Both the position numbers and the translations under genes were made by a program. A DNA stretch of 64,000 bases, taken from contig NC_061812.1 in assembly GCF_021462225.1 (NCBI RefSeq), positions 37,435,175 through 37,499,174 of the forward strand. Reading direction: 5' to 3'. This document shows positions 9,905 to 22,147 of the stretch, piece after piece (within the stretch, counting starts at the first letter, position 1; the number at the start of each line of letters is the position of its first letter). The notes below the pieces were generated by a model. The model worked only from the letters and a program-made list of their open reading frames with translations, made no database searches and was not told the origin of the DNA. The stretch comes from Girardinichthys multiradiatus. Lineage: Eukaryota > Chordata > Actinopteri > Cyprinodontiformes > Goodeidae.

Positions 9905-12900
9905 CAAACGTATGTAATTCTCTTTTGCAGAGAAATCATGATTGAAAAAACTAACAGCAATTAATGATTATAATATAACACTATGTATATTTTATATACA
10001 TTACAAGTTTTACTTTTAAACTGAATTACTGAAACAAACTGCCTTTTCAATGATATTGTAATTCACTGACTTGCACATTTATGGTTTGTTACTCTTGGAA
10101 GAAGGTGGCTTTCTTTTGTATTAGCAAAAAAAAAGAAAAAATTAGAATGGTAAAAACATACTAAGTGATAGGTAAAATGACACAATGCACTCTGAATGTT
10201 CCCACATACTGATTAAGTCCAGGCTTGAACTAAGTAATCATCTTCATTTCAGCTTGTTTTTCCAACAAACTGGCTCGGTAGATGCAGAGCAGACCCTACA
10301 CAAAAAAACAACACGTCCCCATCAACAAGGCCACTGCAGCCTCTCTCTCCACAGTGTCCTGGAGGGCTTTGGACAGTATGTATTGGAAAAGAAGGAACCA
10401 TTTCCAGGACGTGACTGGCTGTCTGGCAGTGCGTTTCATCACGAGGCAGATGAAACCGCAGAAATTGAAGCTTTGCTGACAGATTGCTGCTGAGTGTCCA
10501 AACTGTAGGCAGCAAAACATTCACACAAGAACACACAAGGGTGCAGGAGGACAAAAGACGCATGAGGTGAGATGAGCCACAGTGAGAGATGCAATCACAC
10601 ACACACACATACACGCAGACAAATCCCATTAAAGACCTTTTATCAAAATGAGGTCAAACTTTCCGAGTGAACGCATCTCAGAGCAAAGGCAGACCTTCAA
10701 TCCATCACGTCTACTGCTTTTTAAAGTGTACTTTAAGCTTGCTTTGGATTCCAGCTCTGTGCATATTTGTTACTCGCAAATCAAGTCACATATAAGTCTT
10801 AATCCATCTGCAGCTTTTTCATCACCCTCTTTATTCCCCTCTTACAGCTGCTTCCCCATGCTCCCTATTTAAAGCATGGCCCATTAAGAAGATGTGAAAG
10901 AAAGTGCTACCCTGAAAGAAAAATCATCCTGGCCGGTTCCATCGGACTTGGCTCGACATGCCAGCTTCTGTTTATTTGAACTGCGAACCTCCATTTGAAA
11001 TGTGTGTGTGAAAGTAAAAGTGCAAGCGTATGTGCAGGAGAGAGAGACAGAATGGAGCATGTGTAGCCAAGGGAATGGCTTCACACAAAATCCAGTGTCT
11101 CACCCTCTGATTTCTTTCACACCTCTCAACACGCTTTTCACGCGCATTCATTTGCCCCGCGGGCTCCTGGCGCTCCTCAGGTTCTCCAGGCCACAGACAG
11201 GCCTCTGTGTAACGTGTTCATGGCATAACCAAGCTGAAAACAGACCTCCATCACCCCCTGTAGTGCTCCAGACACAGAAATAACACTGTCCTTCTGCTGA
11301 CCCACACATGACATCACAGGAAGTATACAATCACTCCTGTTGTGAGCGAAACAACCAAGAATGCACACAATTATTCACATAGATTAACAGTGAAAGCAGT
11401 CCCCAAGAAGACTTTAGGTAGCAATAGAAACATGGAGACATGTTGGGGAATCGTGAGGTTAGTGAGGCGTAGTTAAAACTATAGATACACCAAGACATTG
11501 ACTGAAATCAGCAGGCAATGTCTTGGTGGAGTTTCTCAGCTTGATGAGCACTGACTGGTTAGGTGTTTGAAAATGAATTCAGAAAAAGCAAAAAAGTTGT
11601 AAGAAGTTATTTTAAAGAAGCTTGTATTTTCTAACACAAGACATGTCTGTGTTTCATTGGCATGAGAGAGTGAGAAAGAGTGAGACTTTAGGCAGATAAC
11701 AAGAATCCTAAACATAGAGCAAATCTACCTTCAGTAAGCCCCTTAAGTCCCCAAAGTTGGGGTTGGGACCCTACTGGGGTTCACGAATCAACAAGAAATT
11801 AAACTACACAGAAAAAAACCCCAATATTGGTAAAGCATATGCATATTACCACAGCTAGAAGACATATAAAACAGAACTTACAAATAGGTAAACACAATAT
11901 TTTGGCCGTTGTTGCTGTTTGTCTTCTTATGCACCTGTTTAATTGACTTACTAGTAATACTTGTGCACTCAGTCAACAGTCAGAGTCACAAGTCTCTTCC
12001 ACAGTTATTTTCTGGGTCATAAGATGAAAATTTGGGAGTCACTAATCTAGGGCAAACACATGCCCTTTTTCCATTGGCTCTTTTTAGGCCGCACGGTTCT
12101 ACTCCACTGGGCCTCGCTCTACTCAACATGAAAGTTTTGGACACAACCATGGCAATAATGAGGACAAGGACTTTAAAGCGCAAAACCGCTGACTTTTAAT
12201 CATAGTGCAGTTAAATTTAGTATGGATATTCGTGCTCCACGGATTCAGGGGGGTCCTTCTTCCGTTTTTTTCCGACACAGGCAGTCTGATTACGGGCAAC
12301 TGCTCCCTGCCTGCTCCCTCCTACTGTAGATGCTGGCCCGTTATGGTCCATTAATACATTTCTGAACCAAACTCGCTGTTTTGTGTATTTTGAGGGAAAT
12401 GTTTGTGTGTCTAAACAGCTAATTTTATGTGTGATCAGCTGATTTAGGATGTTATGAAATACAGAGCTCCACCTGTGTGTAATTCACAAAGCTGATGTGT
12501 CCTTTTTCTTTTCTTTCAGGCTTCAGGCATGGTTTATGACTTGTAAATAGTGAAATTATATATTGGTTTGACCTGCTCCAGCCATTAGGGTCCTTAATAT
12601 TATTGTTGTCGCTCTTGAGTTATATAAACTTTTCCCTGTACTACCTTTCCGAAACCCTTCTCATTTTGGGCCAATCAGTGAAGAACAGTGTGTTCATGTC
12701 ACATTTGGTCCCTACTCAGCCCCGATCGTACCTGTTCAGGGGCAGGTATGAAAGAAGTAGGTACCGGTACAGAAGAAACAGTAATAGCAAAGGCTAGAAG
12801 CAATAGTTGGTGTTGTTAGATCTTCTTCTATTATTATTGTTCCTAAACAGAAACTGGAAATGGTTAAGACCAGTATTGGCAAGTCAAAGAGTCACAAAAA

Positions 12901-14695
12901 CCTAAGATCATAAATTGAGCACATATTTATGGTTGGTCCATCTGTAGTAGACATTGTCCAAGACAGTAACAAAGGAAGACAAGCCTACAGTAAGTATCTA
13001 AGATGTCGTGGTTTAAGAGGCACGGACCGACAGGAAGAAACACTGAGGATATGAAAGGATGGCAAGTATTCAAGCAAAAAATCAAGACACATATACATGT
13101 AGGAAATAGAAACATTTAATGTTAAAAAAAAAAAAAATACAGGGTAGGGTCTAATTAGTTGGTAAATGTGCTGAAACAATAACATTTGAAGGTGTGGCTT
13201 TTTTAGTTGTGATGAAGTCTGAATGGTTTGAAAGAAGCAGCAGACTTATCCCTGCCAGAACAGGCTGGGTCTTACGCTATGCACAAGGATATGAATAGGA
13301 TGAGAATAGAAAGGTGGAAAATTGAGCCTCAAAAACAATGTTTCATCAGTTTCACCTCCTTAAAAGGTGTTTAAAGATTTTAAATGTAAACTCAAGCAAA
13401 GGTGACATTAAGCCAACTGTGTAAAAAATATGGCATACTACTCTATAAAAAGGAACACTATGTCAAATCGCATAAGCAGCACTATAGAGCAAGAGTGTTC
13501 TGGCTTCTGTCTGGTATGTGGGCCAGCTACCAGCCAGCAGAATACACCCCAAAATGGAAAGACAGAGCTGTGTGTGTGCACATGACTCAGAATCTGCTAT
13601 GCCAACACTGGCCCAGCCATAAGAGTAGATGCTGGAACCAGAGTTATTGAAATTGACTGTGTAGTTCAACAGTGGAAAAACCAAGAAGATAGTTAAAGAG
13701 AGAATAAGAGAGAGACACTTAGAAAAAGACCATATAATAGATCATAAAAGTAACATCAATGGGCGATAAACTGGGAAGGGGAGGAATACATAAGAGGTGG
13801 CGTCAAAAGCAGGGTTCCTTCTGAGACAATGCATTGGAAACACAACAGAGAGGGGAAGCACATGGTATCACCAAGCCCATCCATCTGCAGCCAAGCCATA
13901 TGCCAAAACATTCACGCATTCAACTGAATCAAGCTATGGATTTGTCTCCAGGCTGCTTCAGACCTCATTGTGTGGTAACATAAAAATGGCACACGAGGAG
14001 GATCCTGTTTAGGTACCTCCCCTGCTGGCCTAATCTATACTTACAAAGCTGATGTGATTCGATCAGTCAACAAATGGGTAAAATTTCCTGCAGTCCCACC
14101 AGCCTGGTCTGGCCACACATATGGGGCTTATGAGCCATAAAGGCAGCAGAATGTTACCAGCAAAGAACTGTTTAAATAATGGGTTCAACACAGAAAAAAT
14201 ATGAACCAAAAGACTTGTTGTGTTTCTGCACATTTGTACTTATGCGTTTTGATCATTCTGGTTTCGCTAGGAACAAACAGTACTGCATGAGAAACTACAG
14301 CAGATTATTGCTCTATAGAGTGACATTTTCGCCAAGCAGATTAACAAAGAAAACTGCTAGTTTGGTTTAGATAAGGGATGTCCTCATCTGATTCAACTTG
14401 GGATCCTGACCAACACAGTTTTGAATGATCAGTGTCTGAGTAGTTGATTTATTTATTTTATTGGACTTTGCCTTGTTTTAATCAATACTTATTTTAGATT
14501 GCCATCAGTCCTGAGAAACAAATTTCATTTCACAGAATGGCATAACATGACATAACAACAAAGGTCTTCCACTAATCTCCAATTGCTGTTATCTATGTTT
14601 TTTTTTTTTTACATTTTCAGCTGACATCAAACATTGTGATCGCACATACCATCTGTTATTGTCGAGATTAAACAATTTTGACACTAGTTACTAAA
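9905..14695. other. Long tract without recognised genes
   Basis: Nearly 4.8 kb of single-copy-looking sequence. Small items: a short CA run at 10595-10609, a hairpin at 11488-11528, A runs near 13123-13135 and T runs near 14599-14610. The stretch 12056-12790 begins with TTTTTCCATTGGC and ends with GGTACCGGTACAGAAGAAAC. It vaguely recalls GC-rich teleost MITE ends, but no matching termini could be aligned. Open frames at 10185-10629 look spurious. Confidence 0.35.
11488..11528. repeat. Short perfect hairpin
   Basis: CACCAAGACATTG (11488-11500) and CAATGTCTTGGTG (11516-11528) are perfect 13-bp inverted arms around a 15-base loop. There is no U-tract and no known family. Chance or a decayed MITE are both possible. 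Confidence 0.6.
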
Positions 14696-14699
14696 AGAG

Positions 14700-14840
14700 T
14701 TTGACAGCAAGGAGGATGGAGAGAGAAGGGGAAGATATGCAGCAAATGGCCCAAAACAAGGAATCAAACCCACAACAACAACGTCGAGGACTATAGCCTC
14801 TGCACATGGTGTGCCTGCTCTACCAACTGAGCCACCAAGA
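14700..14840 (-). mobile_element. tRNA-derived SINE, minus strand
   Basis: On the minus strand the A box TGGCTCAGTTGG (14823-14834) is followed by a B box GGTTTGATTCC (14760-14770), then by a CTTCCCCTTCTCTC body. The head starts GGTGGCTCAGTTGGTAGAGC, clearly derived from a tRNA. The body continues as a SINE, so it is not a tRNA gene. The end beyond 14700 is uncertain. Confidence 0.78.
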
Positions 14841-14844
14841 TGAA

Positions 14845-17455
14845 TAATTTTAAAAACAAAAATAAAACCCGTTCAGTCTACAGTTGCAAGCTTAGGTGTT
14901 TAGGTGTCTCTCGAGGTGGCAGTGAAAGAGATACATCACCAAATACACAGTTACTCACTGTGAGAACAATTGAAAATAAATTTACCTGAGGGGTGCCATT
15001 TTGCATGATGTTAATTAATGTTTATCAATTTATTGCCCACCTTTAGTGCACATTGGATGCATTGTGCTGAAGTGCGGTGAAATTACACATTTAATGACTT
15101 TAGCCGTAGTTAGTTTTATTCAAAGCATTTAGCTTTCCGTTGCCTTTCACAGGTGCTTGAGCAATGGTACATTGTCCCCTGTCAACAAAAGACCTACAAC
15201 ACTACACAACACTATCTGAGTCAGATAAAAAACGTCATTATCTGCAGAGTTTGCTATCTGATCTTAAAGCTATTGACTTTGCTACAGACATTTGGAGCTT
15301 GGAGGTTTGCCCAATGTTTATGCCTAGCACAGCACATTGAATACATTCCTCATTGATCAAAATGGGGGTGTGGTGAATGTCCAGCTGTTTGGTGGATCTC
15401 AGAGTGCCATGCATATAAGCAGCAATTAAACAGATATGTAAGAAATGCACTACGAAGACTGCATTCTTGTCATATTATAGGATAATTCGAGAATAGATCT
15501 ATATGATTTCAGCATGGGCTGCTTGGTGCACACCTCTCAGTTTGTTTTGTGCAATGGACTACCAAGGGGGAGATAGGTTGTCATTCTAGGCCCTTTCAAA
15601 CTTCTGTAAAGCTAAAGAGTTGTCAATTATTAGCATGACAATGACTTTTAAATGAGTGAGTATTATTGTACCCAAAGTATGTACTCTGAAGGTCTGTCCT
15701 GCAAATAATCGGACTGGGATTAGGTACCAGTAAATACTTAATTGTCAAAGACTCAGATCACTATTAAGGATAGTAAAAATTGATCATTATTAATCTAATC
15801 TATGCTGATGGTTTAGTCAACCTGAAACCCTGAATGGACAGTGGTAGGCTCCAAGCCTTTACCAAAAATCTAAAACTCTGGGAAAACCTGCCACTGCTCT
15901 ATTGATTAAAGACTAATTTGCATTTAGCTGTTGCAACTGAACCTGTCTGTCCATCTGATCCTCCAAATGCCACTGATCTCACCAAGAGCTCGGTGTGCTG
16001 CTGGTCTATTGTGAACTTTATTGATTATTCAAAAATCAACAGTGAGATACACAGAACCCATATTGCTGAGCCACACTTTCATTTTCCCAAACAGCACAGA
16101 ATCAATACATTAGATAAATAGGTAGGTTTTGCCGTATGTAATGAAAAGCCTACTTGGCTCTAAACTGGAGAAAGAATAGACAATTAGATAATAGGTCATA
16201 AAAATGTGTCCCATGATGGGAAACGGATGCAAGGGAGCAGAGTATTTTTGATGACACAGCACTGATCACAGGGTGAAGAAAACAGCGCCTGAGCAACACT
16301 CAATCCTCTGACATCTGGGACACATTTAGTGCCCATGTGCAATGAATTACATATTTTTGGGAACTAAGCCACATTGGACTCTGTAATCTGTTGGTGGGAT
16401 TTTATTCCTGTTGTTCATCGTTTTGCTTGTGACTTCAGCACTTGTTTTTTTTTTTTTTTAATGAGACGAGAAGATGACAAAGGCATTGTTAAGGAGACAA
16501 AAATGGATAAATGTTTTTTTGGGGGGAATTTACCATATTAAAAATCAACAAACATCCATCCTACAAATCACATCCTACAAATTCAAAGTAGCTTTTTCAC
16601 CCTGCTAGAATTCTCAGCTACAAATTACTATTTTAGAGCAGAAGAGTGAAATTCATCACCCTTATGATTGGCAGGCTCATCAAACGTTTGAGTTTCTGTG
16701 TCGCCTACAAATTGTGTTCATCAAACTGAGCACCTCTGACTAACTTCTCATGAAATGGATGTAACTTAAAGAACAAGAGGAGGACAGAGCTTTTAATCCG
16801 CTGACACTCAGGGGAACCTCTAACAGAGAGTTGAAAGAGAAAAACATCTTTAAAAACATCTGTTGAAATATGAAGGCTACTGCTAAAACTTATTTTCTCT
16901 TCCACTGTCAATTTGTTTTATTAAAAATGCCTCATGGGGATTCTTAGCTAAATTTACTGCTTCAATTTTGGTTGTTAAGTGTCTGAGTTTTTCGGGAGTA
17001 AAAAGAGCTGTCTGTTAACTGATGTTTCATACCAACCATGCATCGATTTGTATTCCTCTCTGTACCAGAAACAGTACGATAGGAAATAGCTAAAACTGAA
17101 AACGTACAAAGTGGCAAACAGGCAAAATGACCAGCACATATCCATCCCTCTAACTATCCAATTGGTTTGCATGTAAAATGGGCAAAAACTTGAAATACGC
17201 ACAATGTTTCCTGTATATTAGAAAATAACTTTCAAGAAAGAGCCCTATATATAATAAATCAAAAAGTAGTGAGTACTTGAAGGTCTTCAAATAAAAATAA
17301 AAGTTTGTTCATGAAGGGCAAATGTAGTAATCATAATAGCAACAACAAAATTTTAACAAAAAAAATGTTTAATTTTTCTCTGCCCTTTTCATCTCTAGAC
17401 TTTTGTCTGAGGAGTACTCTTGCCATTGTTTCTTGGCAACAAGTTTATTAATGCA
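14845..17455. other. No recognised feature, 2.6 kb
   Basis: AT-rich sequence with a T12 run near 16448. No ORF with a recognisable domain and no terminal repeats were found. Confidence 0.4.
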
Positions 17456-17460
17456 TGGGG

Positions 17461-17685
17461 TCAAGTTCGGAGCTGTGGAAGTGCACACCAGACAGCTTCT
17501 GTGAACTGTTTCTCTGTCACGGAGAACAGTTGCTTGCACAGGTCTGTACTACCAAACCTGCATAGCATTAAAGCAGGATAGAGCCGGAGTAGGGCCATTG
17601 CCTCTGGGATGAAAGTGACAAAACTGTGCTGGACCCGCTGAGTCACACTTTGCCATGAGTGTGCTGTTACACTGCAGTTCTGCAA
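17461..17685 (-). pseudogene. hAT transposase C-terminal fragment
   Basis: The minus-strand frame of 74 residues contains FIPEAMALLRLYPALMLCRF directly followed by GSTDLCKQLFSVTEKQ. This matches the pattern of the hAT dimerisation domain (leucine-rich helix, then FGST-x-LCEQ-x-FS) near the end of hAT transposases and of domesticated relatives such as the ZBED and GTF2IRD2 types. The usual acidic residue of LCEQ is lysine here. Only this end is visible: upstream sequence (17686-18000) gives no further match and no TIRs were seen. The downstream RSRLTD-type motif is missing. A degraded hAT copy is more likely than a host gene exon. Identification is from motif memory. Confidence 0.5.
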
Positions 17686-17689
17686 GCTT

Positions 17690-19585
17690 CGTTTGGTTGT
17701 GCAGTTTAGTTCACTTCACGTCAAAAGAGAATGGACTACAAAACAGTTTCAAATTATTTATTGTGCTACAAAGTGAGTGAACTCAGTGTGCTCTGTTTAT
17801 AAGTAAAATGTGTACTTGGGAATACAGCGGGGCCGACTTGGTTTGTCATTTCTTGGCACACAAAAATTGCCATAAGTTTCCTTGTTCCACCTGACTCTCG
17901 AAAGCACAGATTGTATTGCATGCTGGAGCTGGAAGAGTAGGCAATGGGCCTTGGTCTTTACATGTCTGGTTTGGGAAGTCATTATCAACAGAACACCATG
18001 TTGAGTTTGGAAAAACTAGCTATTAACTTGGCCAGGGGTAAAGCATTTTTTTATAGATTTTTTGGATAGATGGGCTTGTGGTCATTCTGGAGAAAGTGTC
18101 AGTAAATGCCATAATTTGTAATATATTATTTCTTTGTTCTTAATCCATTATTAACTGTTTATTAAAATGTAGCTTGTGACCTGTGAAGAAGCAATTTATT
18201 CAGTTAGTACTAAAACTCAGGGTCGACATATGGGATTTACACCTGCAAATTGGATTGGATCATAAATTATTATCATAAAACTCTGCTGGTGAGTTTCAAA
18301 GAAAATAAATGATCACAACAGTAACTATAGTTAACTACTAGTTAAGGCAAATATACATCTGCTATATATTTTTACATTTGAATTGTCTTATTCTTGTAAG
18401 ATAATGTAGGAAAATAAGGACATAGTTGGAATTCATAATCAGTATGGAACTGAAACACAACCTTAGATGTCTGAAAAGAAAAACTGAACTGCATAAAAGT
18501 CACTTTACCTATACTTTGCCCAAAACCCACCATTTGCAACCAACATTACACGGTACAATCCAATTTCTTCAAAACATTTAGGCCCCGGCTAAAGGATCCG
18601 TTGACAGACTACCAGACTCATAAGAGAGAGAATTAACGCTTGAGTATGTACCGGAAACCGTATTTAACACGTGCATAATGATAATCCGAGTAACACATTT
18701 TAAATGCAATATTTCAATCAACCTGATCAGAAATTGCATAATATTTACGTCGCAATTTGATAATTTTTGTTTTTATTTCCCCTAAAGCGGATGTGTTTTA
18801 GTTTGTCACCATGTCTCACTTCCTGTCTGACCCATAACATTTCTGTGAAATTGCAGCATAGGTTCGAAGAAAATACTCCTGGTCTATCTTGGTTGGACTG
18901 TCGAAAGCGCAGTTGCATCTGCGTCTGCATCTGCATCAGCATTCACTCCTGATTTTTTTTTTTTTATCGGATCCAGTGTGCTTTGAGGGCTACATGGCAA
19001 GATATTGGATTACAATAATGTCAAATCTGTTGTTTTTTTTTGTTTTCAACATTGTAAGAGTGAGAGTTTTTTTCATCTAAAAATCATCTTTGTTTTGTGT
19101 GGAATGCGATGGATTTAAGTTCAATAAGATTTTGAAAGAGAAGCATGCCCAAGGGCAAGTTTATACTGGTAGGTGAATGTCAGAGAAATGGTCTTGACAT
19201 GATGGTAAAGTGGACCTGTTTGATCAAGATAGAAAGCAAAGTGTGGTAAAGCTGCAGTAGCAACAGCATTTACAAATGCATACACTGGAGGATCAAAAAA
19301 GGTTGCGTTTCATTGCAGACAAATTGATTCTTATGGTTTCATTAAGATCTCCGACATCTTTGGCCAACTATAATGATTTCGTGGCCAAAAGCCAAGTGGA
19401 AAATCTGCTCTACTGTGAAAGTGCAGCAGGGATTTCGAAAACACTGAATGCCTCGGTAGACGCTTTTCTGGTGATATAAGATTTTCTTCTCTCACGGAAG
19501 AATGAGAAGAAGAAAAGCTTTTGTAAAGCGGAAGGAAAAGGAAATGTGATTTTTTTTAAATGTTCCTGCAAAAACATCAGAATTT
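17690..19585. other. No recognised feature, 1.9 kb
   Basis: Nothing could be assigned. The open frame at 19276-19479 (plus) has mixed codon use but no recognisable motif. T-rich runs are present at 18951-18966 and 19031-19041. Confidence 0.4.
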
Positions 19586-19994
19586 TGGGGCGTATGTTTA
19601 TATTCAGACCCCTTTAGTCAATGCTTTGCAGAATCACCTTTTGCTGTAATTTTAGGCTGTAAGCACTAAGGGGTATGTTGCTACCGCCTTTACACACAGG
19701 GACTGCAGTCTTTTTTCATTCTTGTTTGGAAATAGCTCAAACTCAAACAGATGGGTGGAGGGTGTATTTGAACATTTATTTTCAAGTATTGTCAAAGATT
19801 CATAATTGTATTTATATCTGGACTTTGACTAGGCCATTTCAACAAATGAATATTTCTTGATTGAAACCATTCTGTTCTAACAGTATGATTGAGGTTGTTC
19901 TTCTGCTTGATGGTAAACCTCTATCCCCAGTCTCAAGTCTTTCACAGCCCCTAAAAGGTTTTTTCCAGGATTGTTGTATTTATTTCTTTTTTCT

Positions 19995-20805
19995 TTTTAA
20001 CGTGTCCTGTCACAGCATTAAAGCATAGAAAAATGATATCTCAAGACAGTTTCCCAATTCATGATTAATTTTATTAATTGCAGATTTAGTCCAGCATCAA
20101 AGTAGGCAGGCCACATTAATGTTACAGTAACCCATGTTTGTATGACCTTCAACCATTTTGAGTAATGTGTGTTGGTGTGTGGGTGTGTATGTGTGTGTGT
20201 GTGTGTGTGATGGTAGGTGGGCATAGGTGTAGAAATAAATGTGTTTGTGTTGAGGGGGTGTGTGTTAGTGTGAGTTTCTCACCTGGAAGTATACATTTGT
20301 AAGTGTGGTGAGAACAGTAGAGGGCCTGCAATCCACAGCACCTAACAGCAGCAAAGAGCAGATAGACCTGGCTCCAACCCTCAGCAGCAAGATTGCCTGG
20401 CACCAAGCAGGGGAGACCCCCAGAACCCTCAACACGTTGTGCAGGCATCAGCTCGCCGCAGCAGTTGGAACACAAAGGGACCAAGGTAGGAGAGGCACAT
20501 TGCATTTCACTCTGGTGGGGCCAGTCCCCAAGAGGTCTAGAAGGAAGGATACCCACCAGAACCCCAGTGGAGCCCCCAAAGACCTTAACCAGTCGGACAC
20601 ACCTCAATACGGGCACCCGCAGCACCCCTACCAGTTGCCACATCTCCATGCCAGACCATCGGTCACCCCCAGGAAAACACCCAAATGCCCAGTACAGGAT
20701 TGCTGTGTTTAGCTCCATTCGTGTTCCCATTTATTTTGAGCAGGTTACCTATCGCTTCTGAGGAAAAATATGTCCAGAGTTGTACTTGAACATGTTCAAA
20801 TGAAC
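19995..20805 (-). mobile_element. LINE-like 5' sequence inserted in Tc1-D
   Basis: The insert contains a GT microsatellite and a GC-rich block (20300-20710). Its G-rich strand is the minus strand. The combination of a CA/GT run next to a G-rich, poorly coding block resembles the 5' part of the L2 element at 45600-46680, although I could not align the two base by base. The 193-residue minus-strand open frame over 20149-20730 is low-complexity and is probably not a protein. Its borders are estimated from where Tc1-D similarity stops and resumes. Confidence 0.4.
20166..20209. repeat. (GT)n microsatellite, imperfect
   Basis: GT repeat interrupted by GG and AT steps, with the longest pure run at 20190-20209. 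Confidence 0.9.
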
Positions 20806-21624
20806 AGTGTGTATTCCCACGGCATGATGCTGCCACCACCATAGTTAACCATGGGGATGGTGATTCAGGGTGATATGCAGTGTCAGTCTTCAGTAGCACA
20901 CGTTTATATGACATTTTTTCAATATGTTTTATCATTCTTTGGTTCCAGAATGGCCATATTTGTGAAGTGCATAACTAATAGTTGTGCTATCAACAGAGTC
21001 TCCAACTTGAGCTGTGGATCTCTACAGCTCCTTCAGAGTTACCACAGGCTGCTTCTCTGATAATTGCTCTCCTTGCCCAGCCTTTCAGCTAGGTGGAAGG
21101 TTATGTCTTGGTAGATTTGCAATTGTGTCATACTCGTTAAATATTTGGATGAGGGATAGAACAGTGCTCTGTGAGACGTTTGAAGTTGTGGATGTTGCTT
21201 GATAACTCGCTCTATTTTAAACTTCTCCACAACTTTCTCCCCAACCGTGTTGTGCTTCGTGGCCTTCATGATACTGTTTGTTCACTAAGGTTCTCTGGCA
21301 AAACTCTGAAGCCTTCACAGAACAGCTGAGTTTATTATCAGATTAAAGTAGACGTAGATAGATTCTATGTAATTACTAGGTGGCTTCTATATTTCTTTTA
21401 GGATATCAGAATAAGGGGTGCTAAATGTAAATGTGTGCTATGTTTTTCAGATTTTTATTTTTACAACTTTTGGAAGTCATGTATTAACTACCATTCCACT
21501 TCACATTTATACACTACTTAGCCTATCCCATGAAATTCCAACAAAATACATTGTAGTTTGTGATTGAAATATGACAAAATGTCAAAAATGTATTAGGTGT
21601 ATGAATACTTGAAATGCACTGTAG

Positions 21625-22106
21625 GTGAAATTTGTGTGTGCTACTGAAGGAGAGCACAATGGGAGACACATGGTGTGCCAGAAACCAGAGCAGCATCTAA
21701 CTGTATTATATAGATTAATTAAAAGACTGAATCTGTTGCCTATTATCTTTGAATACTTGTTGATGGGGGTCCACAACCACATGCAGCGCTGTGTGGGGGC
21801 CTGTGGTCTGATTACATCAGTCAGACCCATGAGGAAACTGAGTCTCCATGAATAAAAAAAAAAAAGGAAGACGATACTAATTCTTGCTAAAAACATTTTT
21901 AGGCAAAAACAGAGTGTTGTCAGAAAGTGTGTCCTCTTAGAGGAAAATGACGAGATAAAAGAGTATTAGTATAAAGAAATAGAGGAAAGGGGGTTTCAAG
22001 AAAAGAACAAGTTAAAGGTCATTGTCTGACTTCAAAGACCCCCCCCCCCAACTCTACATGTTGCTTTATGATGTACAGCCAAACACACCACCCACAAGAC
22101 TACTGG

Positions 22107-22147
<41 letters not shown>

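Larger units (their letters stand above)
19590..21621 (-). mobile_element. Tc1-D element, minus, split by insertion
   Basis: The reverse strand of a Tc1-like element is recognisable in two parts. The first (about 19590-19990) includes CTGGACTTTGACTAGGCCAT. The second (about 20806-21621) includes the GGCATGATGCTGCCACCACC block, part of the catalytic domain, and the helix-turn-helix region near 21180-21260. The right end reads AATGCACTG followed by TA at 21622-21623. Between the parts lies about 0.8 kb of unrelated sequence. No reading frame is intact. Related copies: 31017-31897 (minus), 32419-33299 (plus) and 28640-28760. Confidence 0.7.

Noticed and set aside
10185..10629. Overlapping open frames of 102 and 126 residues
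   Set aside because: Both strands are open over the same stretch and neither protein has a recognisable motif or codon bias.
14760..14834. tRNA gene on the minus strand
   Set aside because: A and B boxes are present, but the sequence continues into a SINE body and does not fold into a full cloverleaf with an acceptor stem.
20149..20730. 193-residue minus-strand open frame
   Set aside because: It consists largely of a GT/CA repeat translation (His/Thr runs) and a GC-skewed block. Overlapping plus-strand frames are equally open, and no domain is visible.
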